Shown: one piece after another, positions 12,701 through 25,900 of the stretch
Position numbering within the stretch: the stretch's first letter is position 1
Layout: every line of letters begins with the position of its first letter
Assembly (NCBI RefSeq): GCF_000003815.2
Contig: NC_049980.1
Span: 9,141,594 to 9,205,593 of the forward strand
DNA length: 64,000 bases
Source of the DNA: Branchiostoma floridae
Lineage: Eukaryota; Chordata; Leptocardii; Amphioxiformes; Branchiostomatidae
Reading direction: 5' to 3'
Notes under the pieces: generated by a model
The model's input: only the letters and a program-made list of their open reading frames with translations
Told to the model about the DNA's origin: nothing
The model's database searches: none
Made by a program: the position numbers and the translations under genes

Positions 12701-13627
12701 TATATTTTTTCTTGTATAATTACGGTGGATTAGATTTATAAAATATTTGGTGCACCTTTCCCCCAGCTCCATCCAACGTGATTTAGACCTTAACAAGATA
12801 CCATTAAGACGTTCATTATATAAAGATTCTAATAACTTTTGTTTATGATTTAATTCTTCTAGTTGGGCGGGTGGGGGAGAGGCGGCACTATCAATTTGAC
12901 TCTGCAACATATTAATTTCGTCAATAAGTTCTTTTTCTTTCATCAGGTATTGTTTCTTTCTCCAGCTACTAAATTTAATACAGTGACCACGAAAAAAGCA
13001 CTTCGCCGCATCCCAAACAACTTGAGGATTTGCGGTGTTGACATTATTTTCGAAAAATTCTGACATAATTTGTTTGGTCTGTACAAGAAAAAGTTTGTCA
13101 TCAAGAAGGGATTGATTAAATTGCCAGTAGCCAGGCCCTCGCGGGAAGTCCGCCGTAACAAAAGACAAGGTGATTAGATTGTGATCTGATCTGATCTTAA
13201 TTTGTGTGCAATAGAACACTTATTAACTCTGTTTAATAATGAAAAGGATATCAGAAAATAATCTAGTCTACTAGCATAGAGCCCCCGACGCCACGTATAT
13301 CGAACAACATTAGGGTTTCTAAAACGCCACACATCATACAAGTCAAATTTTCCTTTTAGCTCCGAAATAGCTTCTAGTGCGTTAGGGTGATAATTTCGAA
13401 GTCGAGCACCTGATCTATCCATGTCTGAATTCTGCACTGTATTAAAATCTCCCACCACAACTAAATGTTCATTACTAATCTCAAATGTATCTATAGCTTC
13501 TTCTAATTCCTTAAAAAAGGACGGACAGTCATCATTTGGAGCATATAAGTTCGCAAGACAAAAATGTAAATTGTCTACCTCGATGTCTAACACAATCCAC
13601 CGTCCACTTTCACCTCCTCCAAACCTT
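9734..13627 (-). mobile_element. 5'-truncated L1/Tx1-like LINE with 16-bp target duplication
   Basis: The 16-bp sequence ACCTCCTCCAAACCTT occurs at 9734-9749 and 13612-13627. Just inside the left copy is a poly(T) tract, the poly(A) tail of a minus-strand element. The body (about 9750-13611) encodes the C-terminal part of an endonuclease, a reverse transcriptase and a zinc-knuckle tail. The 5' end stops inside the endonuclease domain. The 3' UTR (9762-10104) is AT-rich with ATCAT-type simple repeats. The insertion lies about 340 bp upstream of the peroxidase start codon. Confidence 0.92.
10105..13611 (-). pseudogene. LINE ORF2: partial endonuclease, reverse transcriptase, zinc knuckle (frameshifted)
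   Basis: Three frames read 5' to 3' on the minus strand. The first (13611 to ~13195) is the C-terminal half of an apurinic-type endonuclease (LYAPND, VVVGDFNTV, SRLDYFLIS). The second (13219-11057) is a 720-residue frame with reverse transcriptase motifs: GKSPGLDGIPVEVYK near residue 255, DFKKAFDSL near 391, GVRQGCPLSPYLF near 447 and YADD near 490. The third (~11068-10105) holds the tail zinc knuckle (CSFCNDD...HVFWECPHV). Frame shifts separate them: one near 13195 (RSDQ against RSDHNL) and one at an A7 run at 11061-11067. The missing N-terminal endonuclease and the shifts make it non-autonomous. The tail favours the L1/Tx1 group. The single-base shifts could be sequencing errors. Confidence 0.9.
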
Positions 13628-13967
13628 GAACCCTTGAAAACCGGCTCAGGCCGAAGGGATTACTTTGTATGTAAATCAAGGCTAAATAAAGGTTGAAAAA
13701 AATCAGCCAAACTACAATTTCAAAGCTTTTTGAGACAAGTTTAGCAAGTTAATGGTAACAAGAACAAGCAGTGCTACTTTTACTACCGTCTCCGTCAACC
13801 AGAAATTACAAAAGTTGCCACGCTAGCTTAGTGGATATGCCGCACATGGTTACAAACATGTCCCTATATTCACCTTGCATCCCAACCAAGTTGGTCTTTT
13901 AAAGCCTTCGAATTCAATGTACACTTACCATCGTTTTTTCGTGATTACATTTGTCCTGTAGGTAGCC
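13628..13967 (+). promoter_or_regulatory. Presumed 5' flank / 5' UTR of the peroxidase gene
   Basis: This is the sequence between the LINE insertion and the first coding exon. A possible splice acceptor (TTTGTCCTGTAG, ending near 13961) lies just before the ATG, so a non-coding first exon may lie further upstream. No convincing TATA box is seen. Confidence 0.3.
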
Positions 13968-16900
13968 ATGTCGCCAATCACTGTGTTGCCCCTTTATTTA
14001 CTTTTCATTCCGAGCCTGTTGGAGTCGGTAGAAGCGCAGTGCCGTGGCTACAGGTGCTGTGATAAAGGCGTTACTGACTGCTTCACAAAAACAGGCGATG
14101 GCAAATTATGTTACTGCGAGCCTGACTGTACGTACAGGGATGACTGCTGTCCGGATTACAAGGAGACTTGTGGTGAGTTGTAGAGCCATATATAGATAGT
14201 CGCTCGACAGTCTGTAGTACAAAATTCGGTATTCCAACTTCTAGCATATGCTTAGCAAAAGTACCTGTAGAATGTTTTTTCTTGGGAAATGTTTGGATTT
14301 TGCAGCTGCATATCACAGGTAATGATTTTTACCTCTATATTGTGTTGTAAAAAGATTTTGACAATGTTTGTGGTTGGAGTAAGCTCTAGAAGTTAGGTGT
14401 TTTGATGTTCTTTACAGGCAGTGAAGAGGGGTCAAAAGGTCCCTATGTATGTTATGGTCATATTTCACGTGTTTCTGTCGTAAACTTTTTCCTGGTTTAG
14501 CGCTCAAATTACACTTACGAGGCCGAACAACCATGCCAACGTAAGTTTTTTTTATGTTCTAAAACTCAGGCAGGTGATTTTTGACCGCCTCTTTCTACCA
14601 TGATTTCCATTATTTAAAGCTATGCTACGTAGTTTTATCTCTGTGTCCCCCAGAGTTAGACCCTCCTGTCTGTAAACAACTTATACTGTGATTTTGCCTA
14701 CAATAATCCTGTCCATGGTTCCAACTGCGCATGCAAATGAGAAGCAGATGAATTTGGGGTAATAAGCCAGAGGTAAAGGCCCGTAGCTTTTAAACAGTTT
14801 TTGTGCAAACCATTTTTGATATAGACGTGTTTTGTTTATCTCTCTGGCACCTTCAAAACCCTACCACCCATAATACCCTTCGCTGCGCATGCGCAGTTGG
14901 AATGATATGCTGCGTATTTTTCTTACCAGTCCACTCTTCGATATATCATGCTATACATTCTTTAGACCGTGACAAATGTTCGGATGTAGCCCAACCTATA
15001 TCAATACGTTATGAATTTGACTATGCGAGATATACTATGGAGATGTATGCGAGGAAAATGGTACAATAATATACACGTCATGTTATCTCTTAGTATTACT
15101 GGATCCGGAAGAGCATTTTCCCGGCGACCGCTTCGTCATGGACTGCCTGAATGAAGCTACAAGGCGTGTGGACACGGTCATTAACAGAAATAAGGAGATA
15201 CACGATGACCCAAACAGGTAAGGAAGAAGAGGAATATACTGTGTTAGGCTTACGTCACATTTCTTACCCGGGGCCCGGCCGGGCTATTTGCGGAAAGGAA
15301 AGATTAACATTTATGCGTAGGAAGATGCACAATGCATTCTGTTGATCTTTTTGGTCCTTTTTGTGTTTTTGTTGTCTTCTATATCGTACTATTCGTTCCC
15401 TAAAACTGCCCAGCCTGGTCACTTTGTGGAAATGTAACTTTATCCTTAATTACCAGGCCACAGGGGCCTCTCTCAGGGACAACTTCAAATTTCTTGGTTA
15501 AAAGCTGGAAGAATGTGATTCTAGACGTTCATGTCAAGGCTTAGTGAGATTTTACACCGGATAAGGAGTTCATGTCTTCTCTGATATATATGAACAGTAT
15601 GAGCCAGTACAGCGTTTACCATGAACCTTTTGGCATACCCTAATGTTTGCTGGCTCGCAATGGTGGCAAATAACATTACCACCATGGCAACGCAACTGTG
15701 GCGCATGTGCATTGTGTCCGATCTGAACGATGTTGTCATGGCAATGATGTTGTTTGTCCCTGCTTTACCCACAGTACAACATATTCTTACCAGGTAAAGG
15801 AATCGGTCGAAAGGTCCATACGAAGTGTGTTGATTCGCGGTAAGTTCTGAGCCTAGTGATTGTAGAGGCAACCTTTTCTAGGAAAATGATTTTTGTGTTT
15901 CTTTTCTCTTTTTTTGTGGAAATTTTCAGAGTAGTGACGCCGTTTGACTTCCTAAGCATGTTCGGACAGATGAGCCCTGGAGCACAGCGTGAAGCCCGGG
16001 CGGGGAAGATTGCGGAGACTACCATTCAGCTGGTGGGAGAGGAGGTCAATGCTAGACGTAGCGTGACTAAGATGATCGAAGGTAAATAATTCACCTTACA
16101 GGAAGAATCATAGGTAGTGAATGAAAACGACCACTTTTTAATATATGATGTGCATCAGATTTGACATCTTGTCCATGCTTCGTGAGGGGCAATTTCCTAA
16201 CAAACCGCCTCTTAAAAAACAACGGAAAAGAACTTAAAAACATTTTTCCTATCACACAGACCTTCCTGCAGTTAGCAGTCTAATCTCCCCAGAGCAGCTC
16301 AACACCATCGCCTCTCTCTCCGGCTGCGCACGCTCCGTGACCCGGGTCAACTGTTCCTCTGACTGCCTCTCCAGCAAGTACCGCACCATCGACGGAACCT
16401 GCAATAACAGGGAGAATCCGCTGTGGGGCTCTTCACTCACGCCCTTTAAGCGTTTCCTGCCGCCGATCTACGAGAATCAGTGGAACGAGCCCGTGGGCTG
16501 GAACAAGTCTCGGGAGTATAACGGATTCACCCTGCCCAGTGTCCGCCATGTTTCCAACAAGGTATGTCTGAAACTAAATCAAATAGACATGTCGATGAGA
16601 ATGACTTGCTAAAGAATTGTCAACGACTATTGAAGTCTCTAAACACGTGCGACACCGTCTTACGCTTGGAACAACAATGACAATCAACTGGATATAAGTC
16701 ATATAACAGTAGTTTGAACAGCAACCATGGTTACATTGCAGAATACTAGTAAGGTAGCTACGTATGTACAGGAAGCGACAAATTGAACCGAATCATTTTA
16801 TCTTCAAACGAAATCGTACTACCCCAAAGATCTCAGAAAAATTGCCTTCGGAAAATCGCTGAAATTTTGGGAATTACGACAAGTAAAGATCGCTACCGTT

Positions 16901-19900
16901 TTTTTTTAAATCGCGCGATAATCGAGAGGGCGCCGGTGTTCCGGTCGTTTCACCGAAAATTGGAGCTCGCAGACTCGTCGGGCGAGCTTTTTCCCTGCAA
17001 TAAGACAACCACATTACAACAGATGTTGATTCCTGTTACCATAAAATGAGACCCAGGGCCAGTGACTAAGGGCCCGGTCATATAGGTCGTGCGATCGTCG
17101 TACGATTTTGATGCCATAGAATTTTCAAGCAGGCCGTGACAGAACCAACAACCGACATGGATCCGGTCCAAAACAGCTTTTTGTGTACCAAGACAGTTGA
17201 ACTTTGCAGGAGACATACAATTTACCCTCCAAAAGGCCCGAAGTTAGCGATCGTACTACTTTTGCACGACCTATGTGACCAAGCCATAAAGCATCATTTC
17301 ACATTTTGGAATAAGTCATTGTTTATATACATAGCTGATGACCACAGCACAAAACGTGGACGATCCTGACTACACCCACATGCTGACACAGTGGGGACAG
17401 TTCCTGGACCACGATACAGATCTAACAGCAACCGCTGTGGGGCGTACCATGTTCACACCCGGGTTAGTCAGCACCGTTCAAAGCTTTGCCTTCGTAAGTG
17501 GAGTGTAAAATGACTGTCACTGTTACTGTTGATTTGTGGTACGTTAACACTGTTGACCAATCAATGATACATCCAACGAATTACATAAACCATCAGTTGC
17601 ACAATAGAAGCCGACCTTGCTATTGCCTCTTCTACTCATCAACCACCGGCCTTACATGTGCATGCTAATCCTTGACTCACTGCCAACCGTTTTTATTCAA
17701 TGACATGTTCTAGCTTCCATTTTTATCCGTTGTTCTTTTCAGGATGAACTCGACCTCGTGTGAAGAGACCTGTGATAACATCATGCCGTGTTTCCCCATC
17801 CCCATTCCTGATGACGACCCCCGCATAGACAACGTTCTGGAGAAGGTGCGGGATTCGATATTCTACTTGATCCAACAACATTAATATTGTGAATAAGGCA
17901 TAGAACAATGTCTTCTAGGTAGAATGAGTATCTGTGATTTCCCTGTGCTACCTAGGCCTGTATGCCGTTCACCCGCTCCAGCGCCGTGTGCGGGACAGGA
18001 GAGACGTCCTCACTCTTCAACACCGCCATCGCCCGCGAACAGATCAACCAAGTCACCAGCTTCATCGACGCCTCCAACGTCTACGGCTCGACACTCGACG
18101 TTGCACAGTCGTGAGTTTCCAAAGGACTTGGAATGTACTTTTATGGCATAATCCCAAACATGCACAGACTCACAGGTTTCCGAAAATTTCTTATGGTGCA
18201 CACACTTCCGTTTTCAGAACAAAAGATGAATATGTCGTATCCCACGATTCTACTTCCACGCATGCGTATTCTACGATGACGTAAATACATGCCGCACTCT
18301 AAATGGTAGCTATCCAGTACAGTTTTTCTGCAAAATGACACAAGTGCGTTGCACTGCAAATCGCGAAACCGAACAAAGAATAATATTATAAGTAGCACTT
18401 TGAAGTTGCGTTTATGTTTGCGTCAATATATACGAGTTTTCGCATGGTTTTCGCAGGAGGTGATATACGAGTTTTCGCATGGCTTTAGCCCCAACTAGGG
18501 GTGGTGGTACCGGTACAAAACCGGTTTTTCTTATTGGACCGGTCCGGAAAAACCGGACCTGAAAAAATCAGGTGGACCGGATATTGGACCTATTGGAAAA
18601 TGAACAGATTACTTGATCAGGCATTCACATGCTTTGGCGCTTACCGCTCGACGAAAATAACAAGACCGAAGTAGAGTACATTTATACCAAGTTTTAAATT
18701 CAATACTACAGAGGCAGTATGCCTCGAGCTCATAGGATCTTAAAACGCCAGTCTTAGTCGAATTCTCCACAAAACAAGATTTCCTTGTAGTGAAATGGAC
18801 CATTGTTTTGAGTACCGTCAATTCGCAAGTTTTCACATACTGAATCAGGTCCGGACTTAATATACTCTGGACCTCAATTTATTTTCTTTATCGGTACCCA
18901 CCCCTGGCCCCAACATATATAGTATGCTATGTTTTTAATTATCTCAGTTTCGGAGAGCCGGAGCTGTTTGGTTCACATCATTGATATGTGATAACTGTTA
19001 TTCGTCTTTTTGTCAGACTACGAGACTTGAGCACCAATGACGGTCTGCTGCGGGTTCAGGAGGGAGCAGACATCAGCTCAGGAATGGACCTGCTGCCTTT
19101 CCAGGACGAGGAGGTGTCCTCCTGCAATCAGGTCAGTGGGAACCAATCAGAGCACTCGTGACATAAAACAGCCTAAGACAGTTATGACTTAGCAAGAGGA
19201 CGATGAATCTCGGTAAAAGGATCGTCTCTGTTTAGACAAGTGTTGATTAGGTTTAGGTCCTATTTCCGAAACGGGGCCCGGCCGGGATGTTTGTGGAAGT
19301 GAAATATAACGGTGTTTACCAAGGAAAATACAGAAATTATGCTCATGACTATTTTTTTTTTACTTTGTGTATTTTGTTTCCTTTCTAATAATATTTTTCA
19401 TTTGCGAAAGCTACCCGGTCGGGCCAGTGGTTGTTAATTGGGACCTAGGCCTTAAATCTTAACTACGAGATTGACACATTAATTCTGGCTATCATTTCAA
19501 TAACCCGCTAGACTAAATGCAGTCATTTCATGTCAACCACCCTCATTTATATGACCTAACAAACTACACTTAAGGATCCAAATGGAGGGGACATCGTTCC
19601 ATGCTTCCTTGCGGGCGACACTCGGAATAATGAGGTCAACACGCTGATCGCATCACACACCACCTGGGTCCGCGAGCACAACCGACTCGCCCGGGAGCTG
19701 AAGAGTATCAATCCGCACTGGGACGGAGAACAGATCTACCAGGAGGCCCGTAAGATCGTCGGCTCGGAGATGCAGCACATCACCTTCACCGAGTATCTCC
19801 CCAAAATCCTTGGTCAGAGAGGTGAGGTAATTTATCATTATTACAAGGCTGTTACACCCAAATGGCTCCAACATCAGCTACAACCGCCTTGTGGCAACTA

Positions 19901-22900
19901 AATTGTAGTTTTGAGCTTGGTATGAATAAGCCATTGGGAGGTTTGCTACCTTTAACTTAAACCGACATTATTCTGTGTTCTAGTCGGGGTTTGCTGAACT
20001 TAGTTGCCGACCAGGTTTTGAGCAAGCTCTAGATACAAAGAGTAGAATCTCACAGATACTTCTGTTAAATATAAAATCATTATCCAGGAATGGACCAGAT
20101 GGGGGAACACACCGGTTACGACCCAAACGTGAACCCTTCGACCCGGAACGAGTTCGCGACTGCCGCCTTCAGGTTCGGCCACGCCGCCATAAGCGGAACG
20201 GTCAGGCGTTTTGATGAGGTAAGTACTAACTATTCTGAACGACAGACTGACACTCCTCCGCCCGCAACCATTATTGCATATCAATCCATGTTTAAGCTAA
20301 CGTCACATTTCCACAAAGGGGCCCGGACGGGTAGGTTAGGGGCTGATTTTTTTTTTACTTTCGGGCGGGGCTCCGTAAGACCCCCGATGGCTTCCGGGCT
20401 ACTTTAGGGCTCGGGAGGGGCCCCGGTTGATCTTAAGTCGGACTTAAATCAACCAGGGGCCCGGGCAGAAAAATACGCCAAATCCAATCCGTCAACTCAT
20501 CGTGAACACATCGACAGGGCCCCCGACGTTACCCGCCTGGACAGAGGCCCAACCTTCTTACATTACAAACCATTGCATCCGTTGAGCAACCGAGGAACAC
20601 CGCCAGGGCAGCTGACGGGTTCTCCGGTCAATAAACAGGACAATTGTTGCCATCGGTTAGACACCGTGCGGGGCCCCAAGGTAATGTGACGTAGGCCTTA
20701 GTCTGTATCATCCACGGCCTCACTTCCGGATTTTGTCCAACAACTTCAAATTCTTCGCAGAAACTGAGGAACAGAAGGTAGACAAAATAAAACGCGTTTC
20801 CGTATTTCTGGTCTTAGAATTACGAGGAGGACCCGGTAATCGGGAATGTCGCACTCCACGATGCCTTCTTCTCGCCGTGGCGCATCATGCGAGAGAGCGG
20901 CATAGACCCGGTGGTGAGGGGACTCATCGGAGGATCCGCCAAGCTGGTCACTCCTACAGACGTAAGGACTTATCTTAGCACACATTTTCTTCACTGGGTC
21001 AGCTTTGTTGTGGCATGAAGCTACAACAACACAGTTACCTATCCACCCCAAAATATTGGTCCCGAATCTCTCTATTCCTATTAATAATATATGATATGTA
21101 GTTCAACTACATGTAGGGCAACAGCTAGGGAATCCATAACCATCATATTATCCTTATTGCTTTGTGCAATCTTCCCGGATAACTCGAAGCAGGTTGTGCT
21201 CAAACCTGTGCACACAGACCTGCCCCTTTAAAGCTAAGGGCCCCACCCACCGTACGTGCAATTTGTCCGTACGTTTTTTTGGGAGGCCACGTCCGCCACG
21301 TATTTCTGAAAACGTTCAGGCTGTACAGGGCAAGCGCGTCGTCCGTACTGGCACGTACGGGGGGCGAATCCGCAGCCCGATGGCACACAAAGTTTTGCCT
21401 GCACGTAAAGTTCTACTGCGTGTCTGCGTGCTCCAAAATCCGTCGGATTCCCTACGAGTTCGTACGGAGGCGGTACTTACCACTTACGGATTCCAAAAGA
21501 TTCCCACGTTTTGGCACGTAGAAAGCACGTATTTGCACGTACGGCGGGTTGTGCCCTTAGCTTAACAGAGCCTGTTGCTATCATGATAGGCGGGTATTTC
21601 TCTGATGGTGCGGTCAGGTTGCCGAGCTATTTGATGGAGCACTCAATAAATTTGATGTCGAATCTTTTAACGCATTGCGTGTTTTGTTATTTTTTAGTCA
21701 GATACTTGTACGTTTTTCATGATACTCCCACTAGTGTGCAGCGACGCCGCCAACGTGCCACAGTCCTTATGAAGGCAAACTATGACTGTAGCTCTACCTT
21801 TGTTGCAAACATCAATTGCAAATATCAATGTCTGAACATGGATGAGAGAGAATGTGAATGTGTCATTAACTACATTCAAGACTAGTTTGCTGTTGTTGCT
21901 GCTTTCCTAGGTAATGCACGAGGAGCTCTCCCAGAAACTCTTCGCGCTGATGAACCAGATAGCGCTGGATCTGGCCTCTCTGAACACTCAGCGCGGCCGT
22001 GACCATGGTCTTCCTTTCTACAACGACTGGAGAGTCTTCTGCAACCTTCCTCGGGCAGGTGAGATGAGAGTACATTTAAGTATCCTTTACGTTAGGTTTA
22101 AGCGTGCTTAAGTATCAGTTTTCGTGCCTAGCGCATGGATGGAAAAAGGTGAAGGATGTTTACGTATTTATATCCATATGTAGCTAGCTAATGCATTTGG
22201 TCACTCAACTTACTGGTAAATTTTGTAGAATGACATATCAATGGCCTCAGTATCTTACTCAAGTTGAGAAGATCAGGTGAATGTTGTTTTATCTCTGAAG
22301 ACGAACCCCAACGACAGATGGACACATTTTGTTACAATGTCTAGCAAAGAATATCTATAAAGAACCGACGTTCCCATTTCCATCCGATTCTTGATAATCG
22401 CGCGGATGAAGGGAAAGTGGAAGCATTGAATCAGTGGGATATAGGAAAGGGGTACAAAGTCTTCGACCGGAAACTTAATGATTGGGCTCAATCGGAACAC
22501 TCTAAATTCCTTAGATGTACCAAAAATCTAACCGCTACAACATGCGTTTTGTCTAATTTTCATTCACAGAATCCTTTGACGACCTGTCTGGTGAGATCTC
22601 CAACTCAGACGTACGTGGCAAACTGGCTGACGTATATGGTGACGTCAACAACATTGACCTTTGGCCTGCGGCCTTGCTGGAGGATCACGAGGATGGCGCG
22701 AGAGTTGGGCCGACCTTCAGGTGCATGATGGCGGAGCAGTTCAAGGCACTCCGCGACGGGGACAGGTAATGCAAAAATGACAGATTTGTCACGTAGTAAT
22801 ACATTCTCCTACGCAAACACATCCAACGGCGCCAGCAAACCGCCTATCGTCTATGCTCTGCTATCTCAACCGTCACTATCAGTTCCTGACCGCCCTGCTT

Positions 22901-25900
22901 ATAAATACTAATGAGTTTACGTATATAAGATGCGATATCCCTTTTGAAAACTGAAAGTCCTGTTCTCTGATTCTCTGTCAGCTGGTTTGTGGCGACGCCC
23001 ACAGGAACTGATGGTGACGGTTGAGATAGCAGAGTACAGACAATAGGCGGTTTGCTGGTGCCGTTGGATTTCTCTGTTTAGGAGAATGTAATACTCAAAG
23101 CTATGGATGCAATCTGAGCTTTTGTATTATCTAAAGTGAGTCTCATCATATACTAATGTCTTCCATTTTCAGGTTCTGGTATCAGAGTGATGGTGTCTTC
23201 ACGCCAGCACAGCGTGCCGAAATCAGTCGAGTGACACTAGCGCGCGTCATCTGTGACAACACCGGGATCACGCGGCTGCCACGTGACGTGTTCCGTCTGA
23301 CTGACGTGGCCGACATGGTGGCGTGTGAGGACATCCCCGGTATCAACCTGCAGTTCTGGGAGGAAATCCCTGCAGGTACTACAGTACATGCCTATTTAAC
23401 GACACGGCAACAATCATTCTATAGTGCTTTCTGGCACTGTATGCTCTGTTTGCTTTGAAGTAAAGCAGTTGCATTTTGTCGTTTGTAAAATTACCTGTAG
23501 GATATTCAGCATTTTTAATTGAAAAACGACTCTTCCCCAGAGGCGTTGCCAAAATGGTAATCTTGGGGTGTCTTTGCTTCGCACAATTAGTAGCCGCATA
23601 CCTTATATTAGGGACACATACACAGCGTTCCGAGTTGCTTTTAGGAAATAGAGGTGCAAAGCAGAACCAACAAGCTATCTACCACCAAAAAATCAAGATC
23701 ATAGCACATCCAGGTCAAAAGATACAAAAACGGGATATCTGCTGCAGTACCAAGGTCATATACCAGGGGGCCCAAAATTGACCTTGACCTTCATCTTTCC
23801 AACACCTACATACATACTAAATATCATGGCAATCCATCCTGAGGTTCTTGAGTTATGCTGACCACAAATATCCGGAAACACAAACATACAGACAGACAGA
23901 CACACAGACAGACACACCCAAAACTATGTCTTCATTTTTCATGGAGATAATAAAGCGCATTCTCAGAAAAAGTGTCTCAACATTGGATCATAAGAATCTG
24001 CTCGTCTTGCAGGTTCTCCATTTATGATTATGCCTGAACATGACATAAATATGTTGCAGACGAGCCTTGCGGCGAACCAGCGGAAGTTGAGAACGCTCAT
24101 GTGCAGAAGTGCGGCGCCAATTCCCCGGACATTCACATCTACACGTGCGACCCCGGGTACGCCATGTCAGGGGCTGCCGAGATCCGGTGCCTCGGGGGAG
24201 TGCCAGACAACCCACCGCCAGCATGTTCAGGTAAGCCCGATGATGGTTTACGTACTACTTTCTACATTTTACACTCTTTTGCCACCCTGGGTCTCTTATA
24301 CCCCCCTCACAATAGGCGCGATTCGATCGGAAGACTAGTTTACGAACTCTGAATGACATTTTCGTGAGTAAGACGTCCGGTGTTCTCACGATCATCTTGC
24401 GATTTTTACGGATCGCCGGCAGTTTTCAGGAGTCTTACGACGGTCGGGGTGCAGCGAAACATGTTCTTAACATATGCGACTAGTCGAAGGAAATCTCCAA
24501 AATCGCCCAGCTCGTTACCGAGTCGCAGATTGTGCGTACAAATCGTGCGTACCTTGCAAGGGTATCGGTCAATAGTCTTGCGTCAATCCAACGATTGAAG
24601 ACCGATAGGCGAGCAAAGACATAGTTATTAATCATCGAGCGCAAATCGGATGGCGAACGCCCGTCAGTTGGGCAACGTTCGGGCGACGTTCGCCCGACTT
24701 CCGTTTGTTTACAAATATTGAATTTCTGGGAATGTGAGGGTAATTCTAACATTGTGGCCGCTGTGGTAGTATGTAGGCTGGCTTTGTGACACACTTTCTT
24801 TTCTTGCGTCATTTCTATTATGCCCGCGCATTCCATTCATTGGTTAAAAAGATTACGACAACAAAATAAGCAACATTTATTGATCTCTTGCCTTTTTTGA
24901 GGAACGTTTTGTGTTACCTTGTCCGCGTGCAAGAGGTCATGGGAGGTTCATTATCATAGATTTATTCACCGTCGATCTCACGAGCCTCGCGTATATGTGA
25001 GGGGGACAGTTTTGAGGCGAAAAATACGCAAGACCATCTTAAGATCTTAAAATCAGCCGACCTTCCTGCGATCGCGAAGAACGTCCGAAGATCGTATATA
25101 ATGTGAGGGGGGTATAACGACGACGTAACGACGTTTGTATCTTTCACGCTGAGCGCGATTGAAAGTGGTCCATAGACTTTTATCTCATCGCCCGGTTGCT
25201 ATAAACTCATCGCCCGGTTGCTGTAAACGTCTCCTTGCCTTTTAGCTACATGTAACTTAGGTATTTCTTCAATGAGGCAACGCTGAAACATTCCTCTACT
25301 CTGAAGAATAAAAGCGAAATGTACTGTTTCTACTCTACTTCCTTCTGTCTTGACCTTGACTTTATGTTACAGCCAACACCAGATTATGAGAACACTCTAA
25401 GATCTAAAACAGCTTCACGTACTGTAAATGCATTTAAGTTCGCGGGGATTTAATTTCGCGTTAGTGGGAAAAGGGACTTTTCGCGGTGGTTTTAAGTTCA
25501 CGGTAGCAACATGCACTGCTATGGAAAAATGTTCGCGGTGGTGAAGCGACCACCGCGAAAAACGCGATTATTAAACCACCGCGAAAGTTTCTGCATTTAC
25601 AGTATTTGCAACTTATAAAATTTGTGTGACTATACAGATGAAGACGGCTGTTCGCCAAACCCATGTCACCCGAAAGCCACCTGCACGGACAACCCAGCCC
25701 CTGACGTCGGTGCCACCTGTGTCTGTGAGGATGGTTACATAGGAGACGGTTTAGCGGATCCGGATGGAACTGGATGCAAAAGTATGCAATGATACAGAAA
25801 TCGATTTGTTTCGAATTCAATGGAGGTAAACTTGCAATCCGTCATAGTTTTAATTTTCATAAAGTACCTGGTCACAAGTTGTCTGGTAAGAATCATCATC

